Part shown: one piece after another, positions 47,870 to 60,004 of the stretch
Numbering within the stretch: position 1 is the stretch's first letter
Layout: every line of letters begins with the position of its first letter
NCBI RefSeq assembly: GCF_043641665.1
Contig: NC_092194.1
Location: 11,881,298-11,945,297, forward strand
Length of the DNA stretch: 64,000 nucleotides
Reading direction: 5' to 3'
From: Enoplosus armatus
Taxonomy: Eukaryota; Chordata; Actinopteri; Centrarchiformes; Enoplosidae
Program-made: the position numbers and the translations under genes
Notes under the pieces: generated by a model
What the model was told of the DNA's origin: nothing
Seen by the model: the letters and a program-made list of their open reading frames with translations, nothing else
Database searches by the model: none

Positions 47870-50800
47870 ACGGTCTCCAACATGAGCAGGGCCTCACCAA
47901 ACACCACAGGCTGAATTGCATGGCCCAATTTGAGGCTTTCAACGCTGCTCGTCATTAGCATTTGAAAAAGCGAGGCAGGAGCTAGCTCAGTGAGTAACTC
48001 AGGGGTCGGAGCTGGAGAGTGACTTAAGAGCTTGGAGGAGTTGGGAGCCCCCCCCACAGCCCAATGCCTTAAGCGCCTTTCAGGCAGAGGTCTGTTGAAT
48101 GGGACATGTTGCGGAGTCATATCTACATTATCACTGTTTAAGATTATGGAAGATTGTGCAAACGTCAGGGGATAAAATAATGGAAGAATGGAACACACTA
48201 TGGTAGAAAAACGGCTACAATTTCTGTGGATTTAACTCAGAAATTACATTCTCAGAGAAAGCACTATATATTGTGAGGCTTTTCAGACCTACATGATGCT
48301 ATCATGTGCTTTTCCAAGTACTTGTCACAACTGCATACTTTCAGCCTCTAACCATCAACTAACTTGCTCTGCGGAGAGAAACGCAAAGCCCCGTGATGCA
48401 CTGCATCCATATGCATCAATGCATACAGTATCTCAGCATGGCAAATGAATGTTCAATTTAACTCCAACATTTTGAATAACTGTATTTCAAAGTGTGTCAA
48501 CCTGGTTCAAAAACACAGCTAATGGATGGCAAAAGCATGAAAAATAAAACACTCATTCTGGTGAGCGGTACATCAAACTTGTATACTGGATTGCACTCTT
48601 TTTTTCAGAATTGAGAACACTTGGGAGGGAGATGTATTACTTATTTAAATGCCACAAGGCATATATCTGTTTGCTTAAATATTCCAATTTATTCCAAGAC
48701 AGTAAGTGCCTTGCTGGAGTGAATTATGTATGGTAAATCAAGACGTTGAGTTATTAGTTATGACACCATAAGGTTCTGTCTTAGTCAATATGTCTCTCTT
48801 TGAGATTGCTATTATTTAAATGGGGAATGTTGAACGGGCAAGCTGATGAGCAATCCTGATTTGAGGAACTTTACACTGAATCCACAGGCAACGTGATCCA
48901 AAAAGCAATATTATAGAACAGGAATAACAAACTTGGCATCAGCAGAGTGAAAACCCAGCGGAGCCAATGCCTGTTGTCAGCTTTTTAAATTGATTTAACA
49001 GACTGATTTCACAGCAAAGCAAAAGAGAAAAATTCATTGTGATAGGACTTACTGTTAACTACGACCACTGCGATTTCATTCGCCACGAGGAAGGTCATCG
49101 CAGAAGCAGTTCAGTGTGTTAGATTGCAGCAGAGACATGCGGGTGGACTTCAGGCTTCCTCACACCATGAAAGTTCTTTTGAAAAATTACCTTCCTTTTT
49201 TGCCACAAGGCCGGTGCCCAATAACTCTCTCTGTGGGACTCATCTGCGAGAACAAACATGGTGCCTCTTACAGCCCCAAGCTAAGCAGTCTGTGTTGGAA
49301 AGAGAAAAAAAAAAGTTCAATATTTTGAACTATAAAAAAAAAAATTGTGTTAAATTAATTTAGCCTTAGGTTTCAATTTAAGCACCTAAACATTAATTTG
49401 TGTTCTAGGTCATTGTGCACATACTGTATGCTTTAATTGACTATTTATAACATTTAATTTTCAAACTTGAGATAGTATGCTTGAAGGCAAACAGTTTTAC
49501 CTGATTAACTCAAATCTGGACTTAAACCCTATCTATAATATTTTGTTATTTTGGATGACAACACAAACCTTGGAATGTGTTCACTTATAGTCACAGTGCT
49601 GGAGTGCAGTGGTTAGGTATGTAAATCACAGTACAGTACCTGTACACAGTAGCTGCAAGTTAAAAAATTCAAAATACTGCATGGTTACCTCCCAGTTGTA
49701 ACATTTTAAATCCTTAAATCACTTTGCTATCACAAATACCGCTGCCTTACGGATGGGAACACAATAGGTTACCGTCACTGGGAAACCAGCAGGAAGGGCT
49801 GACCCTTTTTCTTTTACATAAGTACATTTTCTTTATCTTGAGCTAGATGTGTAAAGACATAACAATACATTATGCATGTTCGAGAAGTAATTTGGTCCTA
49901 TCTGATGAAATTCTGCATTAGCGAACATTAAAGCAGGTAGGTTCAAAGGCAGGTCTTCACGCAACTATGACCGTGCATGCTGAAATAGAAAAGATCAACA
50001 AGGAAGCACGAGCTTCCTGTTACTTCAGATGGCATTACAGTATGTGGTTTTAATCATTAGGCTGTTTGTGTTATTAGGCCTTGAGGTGACAATGGTGAAA
50101 CATTAAAGCAGGTTTTGAACTGAATATTAAAATCCGCCCATCTCATCATTTGAGTAACAGCTTTCAAAGGGTTTCAGAATTTCAGGGCACATAAATGTTT
50201 GATATGCTGCTGGAGTGATGCATGTGGGCTACATTGTGCTTGAGAAGCACGCAGTCTGAAGGTTATCAGATCTAATTGTCAGATGGACCAAGTCCTGATT
50301 GCTGCAACAAATCCCCACAAGGTTCACAGGAAGCCTGATATAAGGAAATTGCAGAGTGTTGTTGTTGTTGTCAGCACAATTCCATATTTACTGAAAATAA
50401 AGCAAAAAGAAGGTCATTTAGGTCAAGTATTCTCAAGAAAAGCCAATGGAATTGCAACATGTATATTGACAGAGCAGTCTCTTTCTCTCTTAAACAACTG
50501 TGAAGATGTGTTTGCTTGGACACACAATGTATCTACTGAATGTGTATGCACTGTAGAAGGATAATAGTTATTTGCATCCTTGCAAATTGTGATCAATGCA
50601 TTCTAGCCGTCCTCTAACCTCTCCATCAGTGCAGCAAAGCAAGCACCGCCTCAATTCTTTCCCCACATATGATGTAAATGCTCTGTGGTGCACATTTAAT
50701 GTGATGTCATTGTGCTATTGACATCCTGGGATGGACCGGTGGCCCAGGCTGATTTGTTTAATATCTAGTTGAGAGAATTCTATTGACTTTCCTTTTTTCC

Positions 50801-51780
50801 TCATCTGCTCGCAAGATGAAAACATATCTTCCTACCCAGAAGCTCTGACCTAATATGCCTTTCTAATGTTTTCCAGAAGGACATGCTATATTGCATATGT
50901 GTGTGTGTGTGTGTGTGTGTGTTTGTGTGCACTGTATGTGTATGTATGTGTATGTTTAGCTCCATTCAGGACTTATATCGATATAAGCCAGGCTTAATCC
51001 TTTCACTCTGATGGCTTCAATGACAGCAGCACACCATCAGATAAGAGGTCATTGAACTGCAGCAGCCACCTCTTCATTCAGAATAAATGGGGTGCACCAA
51101 GAGTGCACCTTACTATGTGCCGCATTGCTCTGGTCATAATGAAAATGTAATGCATTTTGGGTTCCAGCTGCCATCACTACCGCCCTACACAGAACTGATT
51201 CTGTTGATATTACTCGTATAACTTGCCCAATTTGTTCCTAGAAATGATGCTCATACAAAAAAGAAATTTTAACATTTGGTATGTATGAACTTACTCCCCA
51301 GGTTTCTTTTTTGTTTGTTTTTTTTGTAAAAAATTCAATTCAACCTATTTGTGAGCTTCTTGGTTCAATCCTAGCTGCCTCATGAGTGCACATTTCTATT
51401 GCGTTGGTTTGTTTTTTATACGAGTACATCATGGTTGTTCAAATATTCAGCCTGAAATTGAAAAACTAGGCGCACCCTCTAAATTCAAAATGTCCATCAA
51501 CCTTGAGGCTAATATGTGGCATGCATCAATCAAAGTCCATGTCAGACTAATGCTCTTTCCTGTATCTTGGCACAGCATGACCATATGGAACTGTAGATGT
51601 TTCCTTTTGCTTGGCTAACCCGCCAGGTTGAAAGGAGCGCGTAGCACGGGGCGAGACTTCTTTCTAAAAGCCATCTAATATCCACATGGATGTTGCTTTC
51701 TTGCTCTGTCTGTCTCCAATCCCACTGAGGGACATGAAAACCAGAGACCACAGACAACCTTGATTGAGGCACAGCTGAAA
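47870..51780. other. Noncoding spacer
   Basis: Largely unique. Small features: A-tracts near 49306-49315 and 49333-49344, a (GTT)n run at about 50358-50370, the (TG)n array at 50898 and T-rich patches near 51305-51330. No protein-like frame exceeds 124 codons and none is recognised. Confidence 0.5.
50898..50922. repeat. (TG)n microsatellite
   Basis: About 12 TG units, followed by interrupted GTATGTGTATGTATGTG sequence to about 50955. Confidence 0.95.
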
Positions 51781-51784
51781 CATG

Positions 51785-52330
51785 CTAATGCCCTGATTTT
51801 GTTTTCATTGGGAGGGCTCCCTGGCTGTGGCATATCATTTGATTTTTGCATGCATCGAATCACTCTGTGTGAACTGTCACAACATGTGTTTCTGTCTGCT
51901 GACGCCTCAACAAGCACCTCTCTTTGAGCAATCATCTGGGGACAACGCTGGATGTTTATTTTGGCAGAAATCCCATCATGCATTTATGCCCATTTCCTTT
52001 GGTCCGAGTAGTGGCCCTGCATGTCATCATAAACTAGACTGAAAATAGAACATGCACACGTGGAGGCCTAAGCCGTGCGCAAACAAGAAGATTTAAAGAT
52101 CCCCACAAGCTTTAAAGTGCTACAGAACCTGAGCAATTTGCAGTAAACTAATTATAATCCAATTTTCTAATCTCTCTCTCGTTCTCGTAGCTATTTTCCA
52201 CCTCTCTCGCTTCTGTTCGCTGCAGTCTCGATAGTTTAAGACCTGGCCCATTAAAACAACCAGCGCTTTTAATGGCAGCATGTTAACGCAGCACAAAAAG
52301 AACATTCTCCTTTGCCTTTTCTTCATTTAA
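51785..52330. promoter_or_regulatory. Candidate conserved noncoding block
   Basis: Repeat-free and balanced in composition, with CATATCATTTGATTTTTGCATGCATCGAATCAC, GGATGTTTATTTTGGC and AAACTAATTATAATCCAATTTTC. Open frames of 71-102 codons overlap on both strands and are not family-like. Enhancer-type element by inference. Confidence 0.28.
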
Positions 52331-52334
52331 ATTC

Positions 52335-55300
52335 AATTATCACCGAGAACAGTTAGACAGCAAGGGAATAATAATAATGAGGGGTGTGCACAGGATGAAG
52401 GTGTGCAATGGCCGCATGGTGACATCTTTTGTTCTGCTTTCGGATTGGCAAGATAATGGTGAGGGCTGCTGCGAGGGGGGCCAGGAAAAGTGGAGCTCAC
52501 CACGCAGGTTATCTTTCATAGTGTACAGGATAATCACAGAGTGGTGAAAGCTGGAGAGCAGCAGAGACATATCTGCTTGGAGATCAAGGTCAAAACAACT
52601 CAAAGGAAGGTGGAAATTCAGTTTCAAAAACACTCACAGCTGCCTGAAACATATTGATCTAGCTCCTCTTCCCTCTACCTCCAAAGTCATTTCTCTGATA
52701 GACTCTGGTAGAAATACATTATTTTCTTGTCATAGGCACCACAATGGATCACTGTTAAGAATATACTGCACTTATAGAGAGAGGAGAGAGGGAGGAATGT
52801 TAAGAGCATGGCGTGCTATATTTGAAATAACAATTCACAGAGTGACCTCTGCTACCCATCAGTCCAGTAACACTTTCCCATTCCACAAGCTGAAATTTCC
52901 ATCAATCACAAACACATGACCGCAAATTAAGAGCATCAAGAGCTGCACATGTGAGAACACCGATAAGCTATGTGAGCTCAGAAAGCGGCGATTTGTCAAG
53001 TGTGGAATTGCTATAATTAGGGTTTAGGGTATAGATAAATGTTACGTGTCCAGTCTGGACTCCAGCATGCCTTTAAAAATGCATAGCTGCTTTATACATG
53101 AAATCACTCCAGAAACTTTACACAGACAGATCAATAACAACGCCTTGCACTGAGTCCTCTAAGGCATTGCAGTAAGCTCAGCCACTGATGTATCTGAGCC
53201 AAGTGGCCTTTGCAACAAAGGAATAGCAACTCCCTCTTATTCCTTTGATTCATGCCCTTGGAAGCTGGCACATATTCCCACCAAAGAGTGTCTAACTATC
53301 TGATTGAAGTGCTTGATGTTAAGCAAAATTGTTATCCTTAATTTGCAAAGAGTTACAGATCAAAGTCTACGAGACGGGGCTTTAGTGAATAGATTATTTT
53401 GCATTTGATTTTAATTCCTTCAAACCGGTTTTCAATCATTCGCGGGCAGTGATGGACAGTGACCATGTTTATGAGGCTCCACATTGTGCTGCCAGATAGC
53501 ATCAATAGTAAGCAATTTAACTCTGTTGTCTTCTTGAAATCCTTTCTTGCCATGTATTGTATTTTAGTCATCTCAGGCTGACTGACTGCTGGATGTTGTT
53601 CAGACATTGTCACTCCCAAGTCCTCCACCTCTCCGCCTTTGTTCTGAGCACAAATCCTTCTTTTATTATCCAGGCAGCAGCGTAAGGTCCTGACCCCACT
53701 TCCCTATTGCAGTTTCCTCCACGTTTGATGCCCGCCTCCCCCTCTCCTGGATTATTGTAATACTCTATGCACTTGCTTTGATGTAATAACTATGTGCAAC
53801 TTGTAGTCGGTGTGGAATTTGATGGAGCAATGACCTGACAGATGAGAAGGCGCAACAGACAGCTTGTGTCAAATGTATCCGTGTTTCGGATTTGCTGTAC
53901 AAGCATCCATTCTTTGGAGGGATTTGTTGAAATACAATGCTTTTTGCTTTCTTATTTTTTCTTATTATTAGATTTATGGATTACAAAAAAAATATAGTTT
54001 TGGACAAAGTCACTGCCAGTTACAGCATGTCAAGTAACTGTACCTTCACAGTTATCACATTGAGTGTTGTAAATACCACAAATTATTCATTGCTGCTGTT
54101 AATAACCTTGAATATATTGAGTGAGGAGCAGCTAAACAATACAAATAAACATTACAGCCTTGTATACTGTCATCTGTTTAAAGGTATGGATTTAATCATT
54201 CAATCAATTTGTCAAAGTCAAATTCAGCAGTAGGTGATGGCACTACTGTATACAGTACCTCTTATTATCTTCTGCCAGTTTAATTTATTGACTGAGGACT
54301 TAATTGATTTACTGACACTATTCTCAAAGTCACCTCATTTGAAATGTTCCAGAAGAACAACACCAGTGCTGCGGATGAGTAGCTTATCCAGCTAATTAAC
54401 TGTTGTTAATCAGATGAAGATGGATCTAATCATCTATTTATGAGATAATCCTCTGACAAAAATGTAATGGCTGATATCAAGCAAAGCACAAAAACAAAAC
54501 ATGAATTCTGATGACTCGTATAGGTCTGTGTGTAGTAATACTGGCGTGCGATATCATGCTATGACCAGCCGCCCCCATTCACATACTACTGAATCTGAGC
54601 ATCGACATGGATACAGTGAGCCTACATATCATTCTCCTCAAGGTTGGGGCTTTTTTTCAATAGTGTGGAGAAAAAAATTAAATAAATTGCTTATGGCCAG
54701 AACCCTGACTTCAAACAGCACAGCTGACAACAAAGTCAATAAATGGGTCACATCAGGCAATACTGGGAGCAGACAAGGCCAGACTATTCTGAGATCAGAA
54801 CCCCTAACCGAACGCAAGGCATTCTAGGTGACTGAGTTCATGTTGATGAAACTCACCTGTGTTGGGATCTGACAGGGCAGTTCTACCGAGATTTGGACAC
54901 ATCAATCATTAATAAGAAGAATGCAGCTTTGTTGGCTTCACGGGGACCTGCAGGAGACGGTGACACAAGCATGCACTCTATGAGTCTTTCTCCCGGGCTT
55001 CACAAACGCACTCACACATACGCCTCACCTCCACACACACACCGACATGCAGTTTTCCTTCAGTAGAATAATTGCGTGCCACCCCAGGCTGTCAAGCCAT
55101 GTCAGTGTCTCGTTAGCGCTGGTATTGGCTGGGTCGTAGCTGGTAGCATCAGGAAAGGTCAGAGTGGCAGTGTCTGCACTGTCACACTGAGTGCAGGCTG
55201 GACAGACTCAGCAGGCTCTGCCCTGTCAGTCTGGCCAGGCCTGATCCATGGAGTTTTTACACAAACACCTCAGAGAGGAGCGGATCTGTTTCGTTACAAT

Positions 55301-55335
55301 TTGTCGGTTGTAAATATAATGTCATGTTAAAAAAT
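52335..55335. other. Noncoding spacer
   Basis: Unique, with several TAAT-rich patches. The clearest is 54391-54432, with GCTAATTAAC, GTTAATCAG and TCTAATCATC. Two tandem TTTAGGG units at 53022-53034 are too few to be telomeric. CA-rich patches occur at 55009-55045. The frames at 53937-54233 and 54501-54827 are not family-like. Confidence 0.5.
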
Positions 55336-55339
55336 ACAA

Positions 55340-55535
55340 TTTTTATTAGGTTGTAAGAGGTGATTTAAGTGGTTGTAAATCATTTGGAAAAATCACAACA
55401 ACAAAACAATCGGTGGTTTGGATCAAAATGACTACTTCGCTAAGGTTAGTGGACCTTCGTCATCATGGTTAAAATAATAAACACTTGTTTAAGGTTAGGG
55501 AATGATAGTGATAATAGTGGGTGCATGTGGTTTTG
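55340..55535 (+). mobile_element. Dispersed repeat, copy 2 (truncated)
   Basis: The segment shares TTCGTCATCATGGTT (55456-55470) and a following TAATAAACA with the copy at 61 kb (61099-61113 and on). It also shares a TACTT-GCTA-GGTTA word just upstream. Relative to the 61-kb copy, about 30 bp between these words are missing. The flanking ACAAAACAATCGGTGGTTTGG resembles the family's 5' part. It is noncoding. Confidence 0.6.
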
Positions 55536-56270
55536 GGGGCACTGGCTGAAACCACTGATGCTGTCGTTTTTCTTGGAAGGACGGTCTCGAAAATCCTCAC
55601 ATCATCATCACGTCACCATTGACATAATTCTATATAGACGTGTTTACAACTACATATCTTTTCTACACATTCACAAATTTGAAATTCCTATGCTGAATCT
55701 TTTCACAGATTTTCAACGGTTAATATACAACCTTTGGAATTATATTTGAACATCATTTCACCAGCTCAGTATCCTACTGGCCCTTATTTGAGCGAGTCCA
55801 TACGATTGTTGTATTGTAGCGCTTGTCAAAATCAGTTGTATGTAAAATGTGACATGCATGTTAATTAAGCCACAGTTTGAAAGAGTGTCCCTCACATGCA
55901 TACAGTGTTGCCATATTGTCAACATGTTTCAGACTGCTACTGCTCCCACTGTCTTGTTTCTCTCCTTCACAGGTCTGAGTTTGACTCACATAAGCAGCCC
56001 TGAATGCGTTTGAGTTTTTGAAACAGCAATGATAACAGTATTCCGATTGGGGAGTGCATGAAGGCTGACAGGTGGAGAGACACAAACAGGAAACCTTGCT
56101 GATGCCCTGTCTGCCAAACCCCTCTGATACATGTCCAAACTCTGACGGGACGGACACAAAAAAAAAGCTAGACCCAATTTATTTCACTCTGTTGCTAGCC
56201 TTTCATTTTTTGTGACTGGCGCCAGTGTGCTTATCAACTGCAGAACTATTAGCCGCATCAAATCAATGTG
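55536..56270. other. Noncoding spacer
   Basis: Unique sequence with a short (ATC)n at about 55601-55612. The 98-codon minus frame at 55861-56157 resembles nothing known. Confidence 0.5.
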
Positions 56271-56371
56271 TTCATTGCTCTCTCTTTCCTCCATTGCTCT
56301 CCTTTTTTCCCCCCTCCTCACATCCCTCCCTCTCTCTCCCTTCTTCTCACTCTCTCTCTCCTTCTGCCAGA
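56271..56371 (+). repeat. Polypyrimidine tract ending in CTGCCAG
   Basis: About 95 bp of nearly pure C/T on the plus strand (TCTCTCTTTCCTCC and similar), ending at CTTCTGCCAG (56362-56371). This resembles a strong 3' splice acceptor. The downstream frame is open only to 56529 and matches no known protein, so no exon is called. Confidence 0.75.
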
Positions 56372-56820
56372 CAGGTCAGATATTAGAAACCTGTATTATC
56401 AGGTCTTCCCAGGATGCTGGTGGAAAAGTTGATTTGCAACGCCTGATTGAATCTACTTATCCTTCATCCTTTTCCAACCCCCAGCCAGCTGCCCCGGCAG
56501 ACAGGAGACCAATGGCCTATCTGCACTGAGGTGCCAAGGAATAAAAATATCTATCTACAGCAAGAGGGGGTGGGAAGGAGGGAGAGAGGAGACAGAGAGA
56601 GGGAAACGAAGAGAGGGACAGAGTGTCGGCCCACATGTCACAGTTTTGGACAGCTTGGTGAAGGTGGTGGTGGTTGCGGTGGTGAGGGGGGTATTAATGT
56701 ACCCCTTGCCTCTTCCCAGTCCCATCCCCTTTGCAGACCTTCATCTACTAGCATTATACATCCATTTATCAGTCAGCAAACAAAACATGTCACGCCCCCC
56801 ATCCTAAATCCCACCAGCTC
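56372..56820. other. Noncoding, purine and GGT patches
   Basis: A purine-rich stretch (about 56562-56625) is followed by a GGTGGTGGTTGCGGTGGTG patch (56662-56680). The frame at 56447-56929 runs into the CA array and is rejected. Confidence 0.55.
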
Positions 56821-56823
56821 ATG

Positions 56824-56824
<1 letters not shown>

Positions 56825-56884
<60 letters not shown>
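56825..56884. repeat. Long pure (CA)n microsatellite
   Basis: Thirty uninterrupted CA units. Purity and length suggest a highly polymorphic, recently expanded array. His/Thr-rich frames across it are artefacts. Confidence 0.98.
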
Positions 56885-56885
<1 letters not shown>

Positions 56886-56989
56886 CCAGAGGCAGTGCAG
56901 AGCAAACCTTTCAGACAAAGTTAAATTAGTCAAATCCCTGAAAGGAGGCGAGCAGAGCAAAGGTCATAGAGGAAAGTCATTAAATGACT

Positions 56990-57130
56990 GTAACTTGTGC
57001 TAATTGAAGCTACCTCGCGATAAAGGAAAGCGGAGAAAAGAAATATTTATCTGTTGACGGGGCTGCCACGGCTGAGTGGCCGTCAGCCGCACAAAGAGGG
57101 CCATTACGGCTTTATCTCCGCAAATAGAGG
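56990..57130. promoter_or_regulatory. Candidate conserved element with bulged hairpin
   Basis: Begins with TTGTGCTAATTGAAGC, then GCGATAA (57017-57023) and AAATATTTATCTG. A strong dyad follows: GGCTG (57061-57065) pairs with CAGCC (57084-57088), and ACGGC (57068-57072) with GCCGT (57079-57083), giving a 10-bp stem with a 2-nt bulge and a 6-nt loop. Downstream is GGCCATTACGGCTTTATCTCC. It is repeat-free and CpG-richer than its flanks. Cis-regulatory or structured-RNA roles are both possible and untested. Confidence 0.4.
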
Positions 57131-57355
57131 GGAAAGTGAGTCTTGGCTGCAGAAGGAGGGATGAGGGGAAAGATGGAGGAGTCAGAGGGGGGAAGAGGGA
57201 AGGGGAGGAAGTGGGTGAGGTGACTGATGAGAAGAGTGTGGAGCTGTGGCTGCTGGAGAAAAGGGGGAAGAATACACAGAGTGGCAGGAGAGGGGGAACA
57301 GCTCCAGAAATGCCGCCTTCATCAGGAGCCGATGGCAGGGTGTTGGGGGGGGGGC
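57130..57355 (+). repeat. Purine-rich tract with G10
   Basis: A strongly A/G-biased plus strand with many GGG/GGGG runs, ending in G10 at 57345-57354. Possible quadruplex or triplex-forming sequence. Reading frames over it are Gly/Glu/Lys-rich artefacts. Confidence 0.75.
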
Positions 57356-57359
57356 GCTC

Positions 57360-58855
57360 AATTTGTGAATGCAATTACTGTAGACCTCCCAAGTCTGACT
57401 GCTGAATCGAATCAACACTGTGGTGGCAACTTGAGTGCCTAATTTCATTCTGTATGCCCTTCATTCATGAGACAAAACGGACAATTAGAGTAATGACTAT
57501 GGCAGGTGTCCCCACATAAAGCGGTGTATCCAAAAAAACTTATCTGTATGTGCGATGGCTATGACAAGTAAAAGGAAGTGTCTGGCTCGGAGCTCTGTGC
57601 TCTGCTGCAGAGACACAGCCACAGATCTAAGAGGACAGCTGTCAATGGTGACGCAGATGTCACCGGGCCAGAAATCTGTGGTTTGGACAGGGCTTAAGTT
57701 TAGTCCTTTGACTTTAATCTCAGACACAGTCGCTCCCTTTAACAAATTCTCCCTGTACAGAACTCGGAGTTATTGGCACGGGTGCACCTGCAATTAAAGC
57801 CCCCAAAACAAACTCCATTACCATCGGCGTGTCTTTTGGTTTTCTGACATCTGAGCCAAATGATGTTTGACTTTTGGGCTTTGGAAACTTTTAATGGAGT
57901 TCATTCTGCAATCAACCTGGCTGGGGGAGCCGAGTGAACTCTGACTTTGTCGTATTGATCTCCCTCAATGTGTTTACTGGCTGAGGTCACCAGAATCCCT
58001 TCTCCAGCCTGTAAAGAGGTCAATAATGTCAATACAGTAAATTAGGTAATTCTGCTGTAAAACATCCCTGGATGGTCAATTTCCATTTTAGTAAACTTTA
58101 TATGCGTGACACACAATTACGTCCACGCGTCAACATGTCAAGTTGTCACATACTTTCTCCGGACAGAGAGCGATTGAGTCTGGACCAGATGGCAGGATGT
58201 ATTACTAAAGGGGCGGATCTATGAGTAAACAAATCACCTTTTGTCAAGTCCAATGATAAATCACTCCTCTATAGAAGATGGAGGATTAATGGCATTTAAC
58301 CCTTTACAGCCTTGCCTCTAAAGAGATAAGGGTCAATAGGACACTATATTTGGTGTTGCTCGTCTGCTCTTTGCTCTAATGAACTTAGAAACATTTTTTA
58401 ACCCCTGTGTTTTGTTGCACAATATGTTATCCTACATTTGTCTAGCTTGTCAGAACTTTCTTATGAACAAACTGTTACAGAAAATCCAATGACAGAAAAC
58501 TGAATACACTCTGTCTGTGTTTACACATTTGTTTTTAGAATTTGGGGGAGAGAGCTACATGAAAAAGTACACCAATCACAGATACAGAGCATAACCATAC
58601 ATAATAAGTGCAGTGTATTTAACCATGTTTTACAGCTGGTGTCTGTAAGACTTTCAAACAGAATGAATGTGTAATTTTCTGCAGCAGACTTCTGAAACAT
58701 GCCATCAGTTCAAAATCATGTTTATGAGCTATTATGATCAAATTAGGAAAAGTCATCAAACTGATTAAACTATGATGTTAATTATGTTTTTGGAGCTATC
58801 AAAAAGGGCAGGGGGTCTCCCAGACAAAATATTAGGATTCTGATTTTCCCCCCTC
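57360..58855. other. Noncoding; possible conserved block at 57800-58110
   Basis: Bases 57800-58110 are repeat-free with balanced composition and words such as CTTTTAATGGAGTTCATTC, CAATAATGTCAATACAG and AAATTAGGTAATTC. They could be a conserved element. The rest is AT-leaning unique DNA. No exon is recognised. Confidence 0.4.
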
Positions 58856-58859
58856 ACGG

Positions 58860-59279
58860 AGAGAGCGTGGGGTATGGCATGCAACAAAGTCTGTGGCCAT
58901 ACTCTGATATTGGTAGATGGTATGCATTTTAAGGGGGTACTCTAGTAAACTCCAGATTAAAAAACAACGGTCAAAATTGAAACAGCAGAGGCGTAGATGT
59001 CCTTTTTCCTTTTAGTTTCTAGTATTGGTCAAGTTCCAAAAACACTGGATCTTTCTATTTCCATAATGCAAATGAATAGTGTCTTTCAGTAGCCTGTGCC
59101 CACTGAAACTCCACACGTCTAGTTTCTAATGCATCCTTTTCCCATACTCCCTGCAGAGAAATTATACATTATTATTATATTAATTATAAAGTGTTGTCAC
59201 AGGCTGTGCAGTACCGTTCAACTGACAAGTAAACAGTAAAATCAGTGCCTCTTTAACAACTAGGCCACTGGACACCCCT
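58860..59279 (-). mobile_element. tRNA-derived SINE split by an insertion
   Basis: Read on the minus strand, the element starts GGGGTGTCCAGTGGCCTAG with box A TGGCCTAGTTG (complement of 59257-59267). It is interrupted at a TTAA and resumes as AATGCATACCATC (complement of 58916-58928), ending in CTTTGTTGCATGCCATACCCC (complement of 58869-58889). The joined order is that of a common percomorph SINE (CTAGTGGTTAAGATGCATACCAT and TTTGTTGCATG words). Box B is badly mutated, and the pyrimidine tail is visible only as the complement of GAGAGAGCG. Confidence 0.65.
58933..59252. mobile_element. MITE-like insertion inside the SINE, TTAA-flanked
   Basis: A 320-bp segment sits between duplicated TTAA tetranucleotides (58929-58932 and 59253-59256). 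Its ends are imperfect inverted repeats: GGGGGTACTCTAGTAAAC at the left against GAGGCACTGATTTTAC, the complement of the right end. The TTAAAGGGGTACTC-type terminus is familiar from short percomorph repeats. No frame encodes a transposase. TTAA duplication fits piggyBac-type cut-and-paste insertion, but the terminal repeats are too diverged to assign a superfamily. Confidence 0.55.
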
Positions 59280-60000
59280 AATAAAACACATTTAGTTTAA
59301 GAGATAGTTGTCCTGTGTAACTAATAGTGCTGAGAACTAACAGTATTCTGTATATTCCATGCTGCACTGGAACTACCGTACACACAATAGGAATATCTAC
59401 AGTCAACCATCAACTCTGCATGTCACTGCAATCAGCAATCAGTAATTTCTTTTCAAGCACCCACAAAAGTTTCCATTTGTTGCTTTTAGAGAAAGAAGGA
59501 TGATTGAACCATCAATCCTGTGCTCTGGGGTCATTTTGAAGACATAATTTGAGCTTGACGGCAATTTAAAGAGTCAGGAACGAAGGGAAGCATCAATGGC
59601 AAGTACACACTCCATGAAAGAAATAATGTCGGCACCAGAGGACTAACAAAGAGGTAAGTGCAATAAATATGAAAACGCACCAAAGAGAAATATTACTTGA
59701 AGAGCCACATTTGAATTTACATAAAACTTGCAGCATGTAATAATAGTAATACAGATCCAGACATAACTTCTGTTCCCTTTTTTGAAATATGACACTACTT
59801 ATCAGGAGATAAGACTTTTTGTAGGTGAATGAATCTTGGTACACTCCTGTGATAGAGAGACTAGATGGATCTGTATTACATCTGTGCCATTTCTACCTGC
59901 CTCTCTGCAAGATAGCTCTACAATTCAGGACTGTGAGATAAAAAGTAAAAAAAAAAAAAAAAAAGAGGGTGGGGAGGGGGTTACAAAAAAGTGCCACAAT
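59280..60000. other. Noncoding spacer with poly-A
   Basis: Unique sequence with an A18 run at 59947-59964, followed by AGAGGGTGGGGAGGGGG. The poly-A could be a retroposon tail, but no body is recognisable upstream. No exon is seen. Confidence 0.5.
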
Positions 60001-60004
60001 TTTC

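Noticed and set aside
53022..53034. TTAGGGTTTAGGG as an interstitial telomere repeat
   Set aside because: Only two imperfect units, with a plant-type rather than vertebrate repeat unit.
56447..56929. 160-codon plus frame
   Set aside because: Its C-terminal part is His/Thr repeats from the (CA)n array and the rest matches no family.
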